DNA of 64,000 nt from Phlyctochytrium arcticum. Its lineage: Eukaryota > Chytridiomycota > Chytridiomycetes > Chytridiales > Chytridiaceae. How positions within the stretch are numbered: the stretch's first letter is position 1; the number at the start of each line of letters is the position of its first letter. The stretch covers positions 1 through 64,000 of the forward strand of contig JAHLKI010000055.1 in the NCBI GenBank assembly GCA_025602905.1, read 5' to 3'. The position numbers and the translations under genes were made by a program. Below, in pieces: positions 43,626 through 55,735 of this stretch. The notes beneath the pieces were generated by a model. That model had not been told where the DNA came from, made no database searches, and saw only the letters and a list, made by a program, of their open reading frames with translations.

Positions 43626-44011
43626 ATGAACTTCGAAAATCATTTCTCCTATTTCGCCTGGGGACCGTTGGTGGGCAGCACCACCACCACCACTACCACC
43701 AGCTACCACCAGCTACCACCAGCTACCACCAACCGGCCCACTCCCACCGGTCTCCCTCCCCCCTGCGCTCCCCTCCGCCTTCCCTCATATCCCACCGGCC
43801 CCGCCCGGTGGTGACCAGCACCGTCCGGCCCTCCCGTTATGTCCAACCTCTTGGATTTTCTTTGAGGAACACAGCCTCATCAATCACTCATCTTGCAGCA
43901 TCTCCCGCGCCTGGGATACGGTCGAGGATGAGGGGCTGCCCCTGTGCTCACTGAGGCAGCAACAGGGAGCAGCCCCATCCGTATATGCGGTCATTTTACC
44001 CGCTGTGGTAA
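43626..44011 (+). pseudogene. family-1 small gene, copy 6 (frameshifted)
   Basis: Starts MNFENHFSYFAWGPLVG with Thr and Tyr/His/Gln repeats. The frame shifts before the SHRPRPVVT segment, so the ATG frame stops at about 43814. The exon 2 homology ends FYPLW, TAA at 44009-44011. The GC hairpin region is disrupted by an insertion. Confidence 0.55.
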
Positions 44012-44403
44012 TTGGTAGGTAACTCCCTTCTATCCTTACTGCGAAACGGCAGAATCTCATCTCTCTTTCACGTTATTTCTGGAAATCAGCTTTTTGCTCC
44101 ACTTCTCCCCTTTTGTCCAATCAGTACTTCCCACCCTCTTTGCAATCCACTACCTTTTTGAATCAAACTCAACACTTCAACACGTCATCCCTTCGCTGAG
44201 GTCCGCTTTGAGACCGTCGCGCGCTCAGTTCGTGCGGACCTTGGTATCCAAGGCCCAGCGACGTCAGTACGTGGACCCGCTGTCCGACACGGGCTTCAAA
44301 CAGCTTTTCCGACACCACGACCTGACGGATGGCGAGCAATAATCCTTTTAGTGGAATATCTCTTCGCACCTTCTCTGCAAATCAATACTTTTTTCAAATC
44401 ACC

Positions 44404-44646
44404 ATGCCAAAACAGATAGCAATTGTCGCTAGATACCGGGCGCCGGTTTTCCTTGGGGGCTCACCGCCCGCGGCAAAGAGTTTATTTGCAAAACCAAACT
44501 CCGTAAGTTGAGGAACCTTTTTCAGGTGTTTTAAAATGCTAACTCTGTGCCAAAGATCCATTTCTAGGCTGTGGCCTTCAGTTGTCGGAGACCGGCAAAT
44601 GGAAGTACGCTCGGCGTACATGCGGAAGTTCCTTCCAGTTCAGTAA
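44404..44646 (+). pseudogene. family-2 small gene, copy d (frameshifted)
   Basis: Exon 1 starts MPKQIAIVARYRAPVFLGG; one extra base compared with copy c changes HRPR into another frame. Exon 2 reads LWPSVVGD, RSAYMRKFLPVQ, TAA in the family frame. GTATGT follows the stop by three bases, as in the other copies. Confidence 0.5.
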
Positions 44647-45447
44647 ACGGTATGTATAGCTTTTGCTTTCATGGGATGGATAGGGTGACTAACTATCAAT
44701 CTCCCTTTCCCCTATCAGACGACAATCTTCACCTCATGTAGGGCGTTCGCTGCGCAACTTGCTTGGAGTTCGCCGCCATTAAATTTCTGTATGCCCAGGG
44801 ACGAATGTATAGTCTGAACTTTATAATAAAAACGGGTTGTATGTTCCTGAATCTCCAATCTTGCAATGATTCACATCTGGAGCACATCTCCAAAATTACG
44901 CACTTAATGCCAACAGTGTGTCCTCATCAAAGACCCACATAGCAATCCCCTCACTAACCTTAATCACTGCCCCTCCCTAGCCCTTGACCAAGATCCATAG
45001 CATACTGACACATCACAGTGTGTATATAACTCACCAAGTGCCAAAAAAATCGCATTCATAGCCTTTCAAATGCATGGGTGATACCACAAGAATGATGGCG
45101 CCCGTGGATACTCACGGTGCAGTCGAAGGTAGATAATGGTAGAAACCCCAGCGGTGCGGGGCTACATATAAAGAAAAGGCATATGTTCGTAGAGGTTCCC
45201 GCCAGGTGGGAGTCTACCGATGGACCTTCACGCGTACGGAAACCACTTGAGTAGGCAATGACAAGGAGAGAAAAGGATTATGCATATTAAAGGTTGCTAT
45301 CAAAAATTCTATAAATACTGTCCATAATAAGTTAAAAGTAGGTGTGATAGGAGGGATATGCGCTATGTAAGAGGGCGAGGGCAACAACAAAACCGGTATC
45401 GCTAAGCTAAGAAAGAAATGATGAAATAACTGACGAAAGAAAATAAA
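44647..45447. other. intergenic region
   Basis: About 800 bp after the repeat locus. No gene or RNA recognised. It includes the 3' region of the minus-strand PHD gene. Confidence 0.45.
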
Positions 45448-48400
45448 CTAGCGATACGAAAGTCTCTTTCTATTTTTGGATTTCTTGCTCTTTGACGATG
45501 TGGATGAAGTAGAGGATGTCGTGGAGGAGAGTTGGGCGGGGGTGGGTGGTATATCAAAGACTGAGCGGGGTTGGGTGGTGGAGGATGATGATGATGGGGG
45601 GAGATGGTCTTGATGTGAGGTTTGGTCAAGGACACTCCATGCGCCGCCCCATTCTTCTTCAAAGAGGGAGTCCATGCGTTCCATGTTTGGTGGATGGTTG
45701 GTATGTTCTGCTTCATCGTCGGCTGTCGTGGTTGGTCGATGGCCATTGTGATTTGATACGGCGGCGTTTGCAGCAGCACCCGCTCCCAAACTTGGCTCAT
45801 GTGATTGCGGGACCCGACAATCTTTGAGTAACGTCTCATTGAACACGCGACGCTCACCACCCTTGATGGCCGATTTCAGGATTCGCCAGCCGGTGATATC
45901 GCCGCTCCGACGACGAGAGCGACGGAACGCGCCGATGGGAATTGTGCGCCAGCGTTCGGTTGCATCCGGTTTGCCGTTGGTGCGAGAGGGGGATGGTGGG
46001 GTATCAGCGATTTGAGAGTTGAGGGCGGCTGTATCAAAAAAGTCGTCGAGAGTCATGGATGGCACGGGGGGAGGTATTGATGCTTGAGGTATTGACTGGG
46101 TTGGAACGGTGGATGATGAAGGGGATGAGCTCGATGATGATGTTGAGGAGGGAGGGGGAACGGCGCCGGGTGGAAGTAGTACTGGAGGAGGCGACGACAC
46201 AAGGATAGGGGCGGTGGTCATTAAGCTGTGTGGGGTATGTGCTGTTTTGACGGAATGGTCAGCTGATACAGCACCTACTCCTGCTCCCAGTACAGCTTGT
46301 GTCAACACGTTTGGCGAGGGTACGCCTGAGAATCCAGAGCTACTAAACATATGGGGGGAGTTGGCAGTCGTACTACTCATTCCGCTCAAGATATTTGGCC
46401 CCGATATCGTGGATTTGCCGGCTGTAGAGGTTGATGCTTTTGCGTTGTTGACATTGTTGGAGTAGGCAGCGGCGGCAGCGGCTGCTGCTGCGACATGTTG
46501 CGGACTAAACATTCGTGTCAACTCTTCCATTGTCTTAGGAAACTCAAAGCCGAGAAAAGGGTTGGTCGGTGGTGGATTGCTGGTCGTGGGGTGGATGTTA
46601 CTAGTTCCCGCCGTTGATGACAACTCGCCTGGACGATTTATCTTGAACTTGAGGTTTCCGTCTTGACCTTTGGTGAATAATGATGGGATGGGAGCTCCAC
46701 TGGAAAGAGAAGATGGTTGTGTTGCGGGTGATGATGAGCCATTAACTGCAGCAGCAAGCGCAGCTTGGGCAGCTTTGACGCGTGCATTCAAAGTGACAGA
46801 GTCGATAAATTTCTGCAATTCGGGGCGGGCTATTGGGGTAGGTGGATTGCCGGCTGGGAGAGTTCCACTGAACAGCGTGCCAGAGTTGACCATGGCAGCT
46901 GCGGCGGCTGCCAAAATGGATGGGTCCAAAGGGGTGGTTTTGAAAAAATTGGCAGCGGCCAGGGCAGACTGGGTTGCGGCAGCAGCGCCAGATGAAGCGG
47001 CTAGTGAGGAAGATGTCGGAAGAGCGTAAGCAGAATTGGAGGAGGCTAGACTAGCGTTGTAATTGTTGGCCAACGCCAATGTTGCTGCGTTAGAAGCTGC
47101 AGAGGTGAGAAATGAAGAAAATGGCGACATGGATGAAGCAACTGACGAGCCACCGGCACCTGTGGCACTTCGTGCGTGCAGCGGTTGTAACAATGCTGAA
47201 CCGCCACCAAGCGAAGAAATGGTAGGCCCCAATCGAGGGCCTCCTCTGGTTCCACGTTTCGGTATAGCAGCTTGCCCACCCTTTCTCTTTGTGCCAATGG
47301 CTTTGCCCGCGGCTAGATTGGCCGATTGCGCACCATTCAGTTGGAAAGTCATTGTCTTGGTTGTGGTGGTAATTTCTCCGTTCGGGCCCACATCCGTCTT
47401 TTTGATGTCAAATGATATCGACGTTGGGGCAGCAGAAGCGGGTGCAGAAGAACTCGTCGGAGGGGCTGTAGAATTTGCGGCTTGCAACGCGGCAGCTGCA
47501 GCGTCGCTCGCTGTCACGGCTGCTGGAGTCAGCACAAGCGGACTACTAGTAGATGGTAACGTGTTCAACAATGGAGTCACTGGGTTCGCTCCGTCCTGAT
47601 TAGAGTCTGCAATTACTATAACGTTCTCATTGATGCTCGTTGTATCCGATCCCGCAACACTGGGCGCATCCAAGAAGTCTAGATCTGCAATGCCGACTTC
47701 CGCATTGACAAAGTCGAGGCAAATATCATCCAATGCATCCGCGCTTAGGCCCATGTTAAGTAACTCTTGCAGATCAGGGTCCAAATCGAGTGTCAGTTTG
47801 AGCTCATCTCCAGAATCCTGCGAAGGAGCCATTTCGGGTGACTGGAAAATATCTTCTTCATCTTCTTCATCTTCATCTTCCTCCGATTCACTCCATCCCA
47901 AAATACGCTGATTTGCGTCTCCAACAGACATATCGTCCTCACTTTCAGATTCAACGGCAAGATTGTCATCGTCATGCGCCTCATCGTGCGATGAGTCTTC
48001 GTCATTCGAAATATCAGAGTCGAGGAGACTAAGGGTGTCACTATCCTCCAATGTCAAAGTTTCAGTTATGGTAATCTCCAATATTGTACCATTGGAGCCC
48101 ATATCATCCGCAAGATCTACACCAGATATTGACGCTTTCCGTTCAGCAATTGAGCCCTTGCGCTCCTTGCCGTCCTTCTTCTTAGCTTTACTGTTGCCCT
48201 CTTTAAGTGACGACCGTGCATTCTTGGCCTTGGTATTTGTCTGCACTTTCGATGCTGGTGACACATCATCGCCTGTAGATTGCAGAGCAGTCACTGAGTT
48301 CTTCCTGGCACCTGTTATAGACGCGGTTTCCGAATTTCTGTTCGATTTGTTTGCTGTCGTCGCGCCTACAGAATTACAGGTACAGTCTCCCTCACAAAGA

Positions 48401-49164
48401 ACGCAGATATCATCGTCGACAGTTTCTTCTTCTTCCACAAGAGCGGAAGCAATAGCGGCCGACTTTGAGCCATTTCCTTTTTTGGCGCCTTTTCCTTTTT
48501 GACCTAAAATTTGAAATGCATATATAGCTCAGCGGGAGTTCTGTGACATCCTAAAATGGTTGGTTTTACCTTTTCCTGCTTGGCGTTGGCGGCAGTTGGC
48601 GCAGTGATATTCCTTTTCAGAGGACCGCGACTGCTTCACGCCCACGCAACGACCATGGAACCATTCTACAAGATTCAACGGATTAGAATAATGAAAATGA
48701 AAGGTTACTTTTATATGCGACTCACCTTGACACGAGTCACAAGCTATCATAAACTCCTCCCCGTCATATTCCGATCGACATATGCAGTAAAGCTTTGACC
48801 CCCCCTTATTGGCTTTCTTCCTTTGGAGTGCTGATCCTGTACTAGATCGCGCCCGTTTGGTAGTGCCGACAGCCCCGCGTCCTTTTCCCCCTGGCCCTTT
48901 CTGGGTTTCCTTTTTGTTGGCAGCTTTCTTACGTTTGTAAGCACCATTCTCGCCTTTGCCCGCCGTTTGTCGTTTTCGTTTGTTTACAGTGATTTTAGAT
49001 GGAGCACTTTCGTCGCTACTAGAAGTACTTGAACTGGTATCTGAATTATCTGATATGATGGCTTCCGAAAGTGACCCATCCGAGTCCAGAGGATCCATCA
49101 TCGAGCTAGTCCGCTGCCGGCCCATGCGATCCGCCCTCTGCCCGTCCCCCAAGTCGGTGGGCAT
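45448..49164 (-). CDS. PHD-finger nuclear protein, 3 exons, 1196 aa
   Basis: Exons 49164-48726, 48665-48570 and 48503-45448 total 3591 nt, all in phase. The PHD finger spans exons 1 and 2, at about residues 124-178: LYCICRSEYDGEEFMIACDSC, then EWFHGRCVGV and EYHCANC, a C4HC3 pattern close to Spp1/CFP1-type fingers that read H3K4 methylation. The N-terminal part is Ser/Asp-rich and Lys-rich (NKRKRQTAGK, a likely nuclear signal). After the PHD come CVLCEGDCTC, a possible second metal site, acidic stretches, and a long Ala/Ser/Pro/Thr-rich region of about 700 residues. The C-terminal part has a basic segment, IPIGAFRRSRRRSGDITGW. A chromatin role is inferred from the PHD only. The intron inside the PHD is 60 nt. 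Confidence 0.9.
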
Positions 49165-49879
49165 GGAGTAGGGGGTAGACGCTTTGAAGGCCTTCCTGAA
49201 CGCTCCGCTGCCACTCTGATTGGGTTATAGAATTCGTCTACTGAGTTTCACCAAAGATTTTGGCCCTAATTGTCTACTTTGTTGCAGCTGCATATGCTAA
49301 GTATGGGGAATGATTGATGAACGAATTGATGAATAAATCAACACAGGCCCAACGATATAGTGTGAGCGGGTTGGGGTTGATGAAAGAGTATGGTACTGGA
49401 AGTCGAATTTAATTCTCCCGTGGCTATCACACTGAGAATGAGCTTGCAGTTTCGCAGATTGGTGGTCTTTGCGCGAGGTCGAAAGTGCAGCACCACGGAC
49501 GACACAGCAGGAGAGTGGAATTTCCGGGGTTTCCAACAATAAGGTAGTTTCTTCTTGTATCCGCTACCAAGCACTGCCCGTGTCTGTATATCTATTACAA
49601 AGGCGCTGTGGAGCTGCAAAAGTAATGCCCTTGTTCCAATGATATCCTCAAACACACCAGAAAGTCTTGCCGAACCGCGGAGCACACAACCACGGTACGC
49701 CCCAGCCCTAGCTCCCATTCACGTGACGCGGTGGCACGCAAGATGCGATGTGTACCTGTGCGACGCCCAGTTTTGCGTGGTCGCCGTGGTGGCATCTGGG
49801 AACCGGTGTCAACAAACTCCCGACTCTCCCGGAGCCAAAAGGTGAGATGCAAAAGAGGAAACACAGCCAAAAAGCGATT
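49165..49879. other. intergenic region
   Basis: About 700 bp between the PHD gene start and the tRNA. No coding feature is supported. Confidence 0.45.
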
Positions 49880-49950
49880 TCCCCATCAGGGAATCGAACC
49901 CTGGCCGCCACGGTGAGAGCGTGGAATCCTAACCACTGGACCAATGAGGA
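49880..49950 (-). tRNA. tRNA-Glu (CTC)
   Basis: A 71-nt cloverleaf on the minus strand: acceptor TCCTCAT pairs with ATGGGGA (with G-T wobble), D arm with GGTCCAGTGGTTAGGA, anticodon loop CTCTCAC with anticodon CTC, and T arm CAGGGTTCGATTCCCTG. No intron. Confidence 0.96.
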
Positions 49951-52900
49951 TATGTTTATGGCAGCCCGAATATACCATAATATTGTCGCTGTTCCATTTG
50001 GTTATGCCTTAGACCAGGGATGTAAAAATACAATTGAACAAGTAGTCAGAGCGCTTTCGCGCAAACAGTTGAAAGAGCTAGTAAAAGTAACAGAGCCAGA
50101 AAAAGTAAATTGATTAACAAAGCAAACAAAGCAAAAGAGTCAGGAAAACGCAGGATAAAAAATAACGAAAAGAGGACAGCGACGGATTAATCCAGCAACA
50201 GGTCGGGGTATAGCACGTTAGGAGAGTGAAAGCACCTTAGGGAAGCTCACAGGAGCAAGAGATGGGGCGACCGCCGGACACGTGTAGAGCTGGCCGTGTG
50301 CGAATACGGGCGCATATCGGCCCAATTCCGATGTTCACAAATTCATTTAGCTGGAACGTTGCATCCATGCATTTATTGACGGATCTCACGTCCTCTGTAT
50401 TTCCCGTAAAGTAAGAAAGAAAGAGGATAAGAACAGGCAGCATGGAAAAGTAAACATCATCCATAGGCCATTAGGCATAGGGTCCGTCCCGGATGACATG
50501 TTGTTCTCGTAGGGTAAAGAAAACTTGTTCACATGCATTTTTGAAGTGTTGAATTATGCAAGCCGGTAACGGATGAAACGTCCGCAGAGTATGGAAGAAG
50601 GAAATGAGAAACGCCAGCAGGCAAAAGTAAGATTATCTGGAAAAATAAGTAGTATTAAGGCAATGTTCTGTAAATCCCTACACTGGCTGAAACGTCGCAT
50701 ATATGGTCCGTACCGAATGTCATGTCGTAAGTGTGAAAACTTGAAAGGGTAGGAAAGAGGTGGAAGATTAGATGCAAGGCAAAGTAATAAAAAAGTACAT
50801 AATGGAAGTACAGTCAATAAACCGAAAGCGAAGCAAGACATGAAAGGTGAAGAGCAGAAGAACTTAAAAGGTGCAGGACAACGCCAGGCAGGAAAGGCAG
50901 CATAGGAAACAAAACAGGCAAACATCAAGCAGGAGAGGTACAGAATGCATGGCAAGCAATAAAGCAGGAAGCCAGGCAAATAAAGCATGGAACTGCATGT
51001 CCTTTCTTGCCAAGCTTTTGTTAGGTTTTTTGCTTGGGCAAGATCAGGCCAACTGGACCGGCATGAAAGCAGGCAAATATCTCGCAGGAAAGGTATATAT
51101 GCAAGCGAAGCAATAAAGCAGGAAGACAGGCAAAGAAAGCATAGGAACTGCATGAATGCTGGTAACATGGTGCCTGCATGCATGGAGCAGGCTAGGACAG
51201 GCTAACAGTCATGGCATGCTGGCAACATGGTACCTGCAAGGATTGCTCCGGACAGTGGGCAATGTTGTATTGGCTTGCTTGAGTGAGGAGGCGCCCGGCT
51301 GTCATCGTTATAGTGGTCGCCCAAGCCATCGTTGTAGTGGTCGCTCAAGCGAACAGCAAGGTCTTCAGAAGAGATGTGGTTGCTGACCAGAGCAGTGAGG
51401 AAGTCATAGTGGTCGCTCAAGCGCTTTTGCGCCTTCTCTCTCAAGAGCTAGCCAACAAAGCAAGCTAACGGACCGGAAACTGGTCTGGCCTTCCCAAGAG
51501 CCGTTCCTGAAATGATGTAAGAAGAGAGGAACAGGACAGTCATAGTGTAGTTATAAATTTGAGAAGTGGAAAGAGAACGGAGGTTGAGAATATTATATTT
51601 GCTTTAGGGGATTAGAAGACAAAATCAATAGTATTCCGAAATGCGAAAAATGGGGTTGACAGAATAGCATCACAGATCTGCCTGCCTAAGTTGAAGACAG
51701 AGGAAAGGACAACACAGCAAGAGTGGGAACAAAATAAGACGCGTCAGCCCTAAAAGTAACTAAATGTTGAATGTGTCAGGAAGGAGAGTAGGAATATGGA
51801 ACGGTCAAAATTAGAAAGCAAGGATGGTTTCAGTAGTAGGTACAGTCCAAGGACAGATCACGCAGAAAGACAGGAAAGCCCCAAACAGGAAAAGAAGCAA
51901 AGAATAAGCCAATAGAGGAAGTATGGACCAGATTTGGCAGACTCTACCCACGTAGAAAACTACCGTCATCGCGAGTGCATGAAGGATGGAGCATCGGAAA
52001 CTTCGACGGGAGAAGTTGAGTGTGTGGCAGAAGCGAAAAGGACAGGAAAGGCAAAGAATGGGGGAACGAAGTAATCGGCGTGAGCAAGAGATGAATGACA
52101 GATTTTCCATTTCGAAGAGAAAAAAGGAACAGACAGTAAGCAGGAATGTTGGATCATCAAATTTATACAGGACTGTCAGGCCATGAAGGCGAAAAGAAAG
52201 TTGCTATAATCTGCGAGATAGTGCAATTGAGCACAGGAACGTCGGACCGATTAGCCAGAGTAACAGGACAGCCCAAATAGGAAAGAAAGGAGCAGAAGGA
52301 AGCAAGACAGATACATACGAAACGAACTACTCATCCCGAGTACGGATAAGCACAAAGGACAGGACAGGAAGAGAGGGAAGATAAGAGTAAGCAACCCTAT
52401 ACAGGAGAAGTCCGTAATTTCTTTAATTTGCCAGACAGATCGAGCAGATGAATAGGACTGCGAATATGATAAAGAAAGAAGAACAGAAAGAGCTTGAAGG
52501 TCTTGGCACATTAGCGAAAGGGATGATGACCAAAGCGGGCGTATACAGGAAAAAAAGGTAGTTGAACGGACAGGGGAAAGTACAGAAACAGTCATCAGAA
52601 GATTCAGGAAGTGTAAGGTAATCTTTAAAGGCAAAGAAAAGGCCGAAAGAGACAATCCGAGGAAATACCATGTTAGGGCATAGAACAGGCAGGAAAGGAG
52701 GGATCATCAAGCAATCGGTAAGGTCCTCAGAAAGCTTGGAAGAGGGAGGAAGACGCATCGTCTCGGATAGCGCGTGCCCAGCTATGATAAAAGTCGGAGA
52801 GGCGACTCAAGTCACTGGATGGATGGTAGGACGAAGGAGGATGGAAGGGTCAGATTTCTGGTCGTACTGACAACCTAACATAGCGGGCAGAGGGTTGCCG

Positions 52901-53240
52901 TTATCCATCTCACCAACACCCAGTTCGGCGGATGCAGGAGTTTTGCGGCGACCGGTTAAGAGGGTACGGGAGTTGTAGCAGGGATATAAATTTGTACCTT
53001 CTTTGTGGCCGGCTGTTTTATTGAAATTAAGACAGATAGCATTCTGAATACAGTTATCAGAAGGACAGGCACTGAAATGATATATGTACAATGGTTGTTG
53101 GGAGCTTGTCGGCGAAGCTGTTGGTTATGGACGAAGATGGCTAGTATGTCGGCGAGAGCAGCAAGACGGAGGGGACATGGGTGTGCGCACGCAAGATGTA
53201 GGGGAAAAGCCTGCCCCAGTGCGGGTTTTGTTCTGGTACA
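49951..53240. other. purine-rich region without supported genes
   Basis: More than 3 kb with strong A/G enrichment on the plus strand. Repeated words include GCAGGAA, GGACAGG and AATAAAGCA; an imperfect repeat lies around 50940-51140 (AATAAAGCAGGAAG), and GTGGTCGC.CAAGC recurs around 51310-51420. Minus-strand ORFs here (for example 51183-50554) are Leu/Ser/Phe/Cys-rich because of base composition and are not convincing. Confidence 0.45.
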
Positions 53241-53242
53241 TC

Positions 53243-55735
53243 GGGGGAGCGTCTCGGGCGAGGTAATATCCGGTTCCAATCGCCGGGAGACAAGCCGACC
53301 TCTCGGTCAGATCTAAACAAACGAAAATTTCAAAGTGCGCGAATTTCAGAGTGCGCGAAGCGACTCCGACACACATTGCCAAGATCTCACGATACATCGC
53401 AATTGTACAATTCGCCAATAGTCCTGTGCATAGGTAACGTTACAGCAACACATGCCTTTGGTCTGTTATTTGACCAATTGTTTCAAGAAAATGACCCAGT
53501 CCAGTTTACTCCTCAAAGAAGTCCGAGAACGACTTTACCAACCCGCTGCAAAGTTTACACTGACCAAGAAAGAGTTTGATGAGCAGTGGCAAGTGGCGGA
53601 TAGCATGTGGACTAGACTCAACAAGAAAGCATCAGCCGGCACGAGAAGGTCCGTTAAAGTCACGACAATATACACCTGTCGAATGGCAGCGAAGCGACAG
53701 CCTCATTCTTCGGGACCCCGTGAAGATGATACTGGCTCAATCAAGAGACGAGTAACTTCGACTCACATTCCTATAGATTGTCCCGTTAGATTGCGCGTTG
53801 TGGAGGATACTCAGACCGCCATGGTTTCGGTCGATCTTCAGCCGCAGTATGGAACAAAGCACTTACACCATACATTGGAAGACGTCGATCGACGCAAAAT
53901 ATGCGCTGCTGCACAGGAGATCATCAATAGCGAGGCTTTCAAGCCCTACCAGTCCAAGGAAATCGCAGGCGTCTTACCTGTAATGGTTGCCAAGGAATTT
54001 GACCCACAATATTTCGCGACACTGGGTGTCGATCTTTTGACAGCTAAAACTGTCTGGAATGCCAAAAGAAGAGACCCTGAATTCAAAACAAACCCCGAAT
54101 CGCAAATTCAGGATCCAGATGTAGTTGAGGCAGAACAAGAACTACAAAAGGCTGGATATGTCACCCAGCGCTTTCTTGTTGCCCCTACTGACGAAATTGG
54201 TGCCACTGAAGGATTAGCATTTGGCAGAAAAGAAGAATTGAAGGTACTGCAGGAATGTAGTTATCTTGTGTTGATGGATTCCACCCACAAGACGAACCGC
54301 TGGGACTGGAGGCTATTTACGTGCATGGTGCGGAATAAAACAGGGTCTTGGGTTCCAGCCGGACAATTTTTTGCTCAGCGAGAAAACGGCGAGGGTGTGT
54401 ACTCTGGGCTTAATGCCTTGCGAAATCTTGTTCTCGCTGAAACTGGAAAGAAGTGGATTCCAAACAATGTGATGATTGACCAATCTCATATTGAGAACCT
54501 TGGCATCCGGAAGGCTTTTCCAGGCATGGCAGCTGGTGAAGAAACACCCCGTATTTATTATTGCAAGGTTTGGCATGCTTTTTCCTTGTTTAATGTGGCA
54601 TTCAGGAAAGAGGCTAACGAGGAGAGAGACTGACGCTCACTATTCCAGGTTCACGTCATGCGTACGTTTATGAAGCATTTGACCAGTCGCGGTGCGACAT
54701 ACGCCAAGATGATGCATGCTCTTAATAAGAGGACCCGCCTCGGTTGCCGTCAATTGGTCGACGAAGCAATCGCCGGAGCTCCTGCACATATGGCGACATA
54801 TCTTAAAAGAAACTGGACCAACATGGATCATCTTGAATGTTGGTCGATGGGTGCAAGGCAGCATTCGCCAGTGCTCCTGCAGATAACGTCGACCAACGCT
54901 CTCGAGTCCTACCACAAGCAATTAAAGGATGTTGGCAAGCCAACTGCTACACTTTGTGGGGCGGTCAAAACTATTGTGAATGTCAACGAGCGCTACGCTA
55001 AAAACGCGGCACAGCAAGATTACACGTTCCGCCGTAAGCGCTTGACTCACACTGCCCAGTATCCTGCTCTAGCAAAGTTACCGCATCCATTACAACGTCT
55101 TGTGGTCGATCAGATTATGATGGTCGCCGTTCGCATCGAAAAGGGTAAGCCAGTGCCCCAAATCGACAACCTCGACTGCAATTGCATGTTTTCCCGCCAG
55201 TATATGCTCCCGTGTGTCCATCTCTTTCACCAAGACATGTGCGCGGAGGAGACCACTTTCACCGACGCCGCGTGGGAAAGGTTTATTGGAGATTTTGAAG
55301 AATCGGGATTTGAGCTTTATTGGGGCCAAGGAACGGCGCCTGTCAGGGAAATTGTGGTGACTCCGGCGCAGGTCAAGAAGAACCACCGCAAAACTCGCGT
55401 AAAGGCAGCTGTGGAGCACTTCAAAGCTTCCATTTCAAGCTCGAGGACCACCTTGAAGCAAACCCCATTTTTGAAGCGATGATGGAACAATTCTAAGCTC
55501 AATTAGAAGGCTATACTAGTCAGACTACAACCCAAGTTTGGAAATGGCACTAGAAATAGAAGACAGAAGAGCGAATAGATAGTTTGAACTTTTTGGTTGG
55601 CAATATATGTTGTGCACTTGTATTCGAATTCCTTGGTCTGGACGTTGTTACCGAGCTGTCGGTCCGGAGGTGGCTTGGTTGTCTCCCCCCGGCAAGCGAT
55701 TGGAACCGGATATTACCTCGCCCGAGGCACTCCCC
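53243..55735 (+). mobile_element. MULE-type DNA transposon (MULE-1)
   Basis: Imperfect terminal inverted repeats: left 53243-53312 and right 55660-55735 share CTCGGGCGAGGTAATATCC and GGTTCCAATCGC. They enclose one transposase. No matching target duplication is visible, so the ends are approximate or one flank has changed. The right end abuts the degenerate helicase. Confidence 0.8.
53452..55482 (+). CDS. MULE transposase with SWIM zinc finger (MULE-1)
   Basis: Two ORFs in the same frame (53452-54633 and 54658-55482) are separated by TGA at 54631. A 54-nt in-frame intron (about 54594-54647: GTGGCA donor, CTAAC branch-like site, CCAG acceptor) would remove the stop and join FSLFN to VHVMRTFMKHL. 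The DDE core includes LVLMDSTHKTNRWDWRLF, VMIDQSHIENLG and later TSTNALESYH. A SWIM finger follows, CNCMFSRQYMLPCVHLFHQ. About 660 aa if spliced; Met 14 (MTQSS) is an alternative start. It would cut and paste the element. Without the intron it is a pseudogene. Confidence 0.75.

Noticed and set aside
47063..48502. Plus-strand ORFs opposite the PHD gene
   Set aside because: Shadows of Ala/Ser-rich codons of the minus-strand gene.
50554..51183. A 209-aa minus-strand ORF that looks like a multi-pass membrane protein
   Set aside because: Its Leu/Phe/Ser/Cys content follows from purine-rich DNA on the other strand; no defined helices or family motif.
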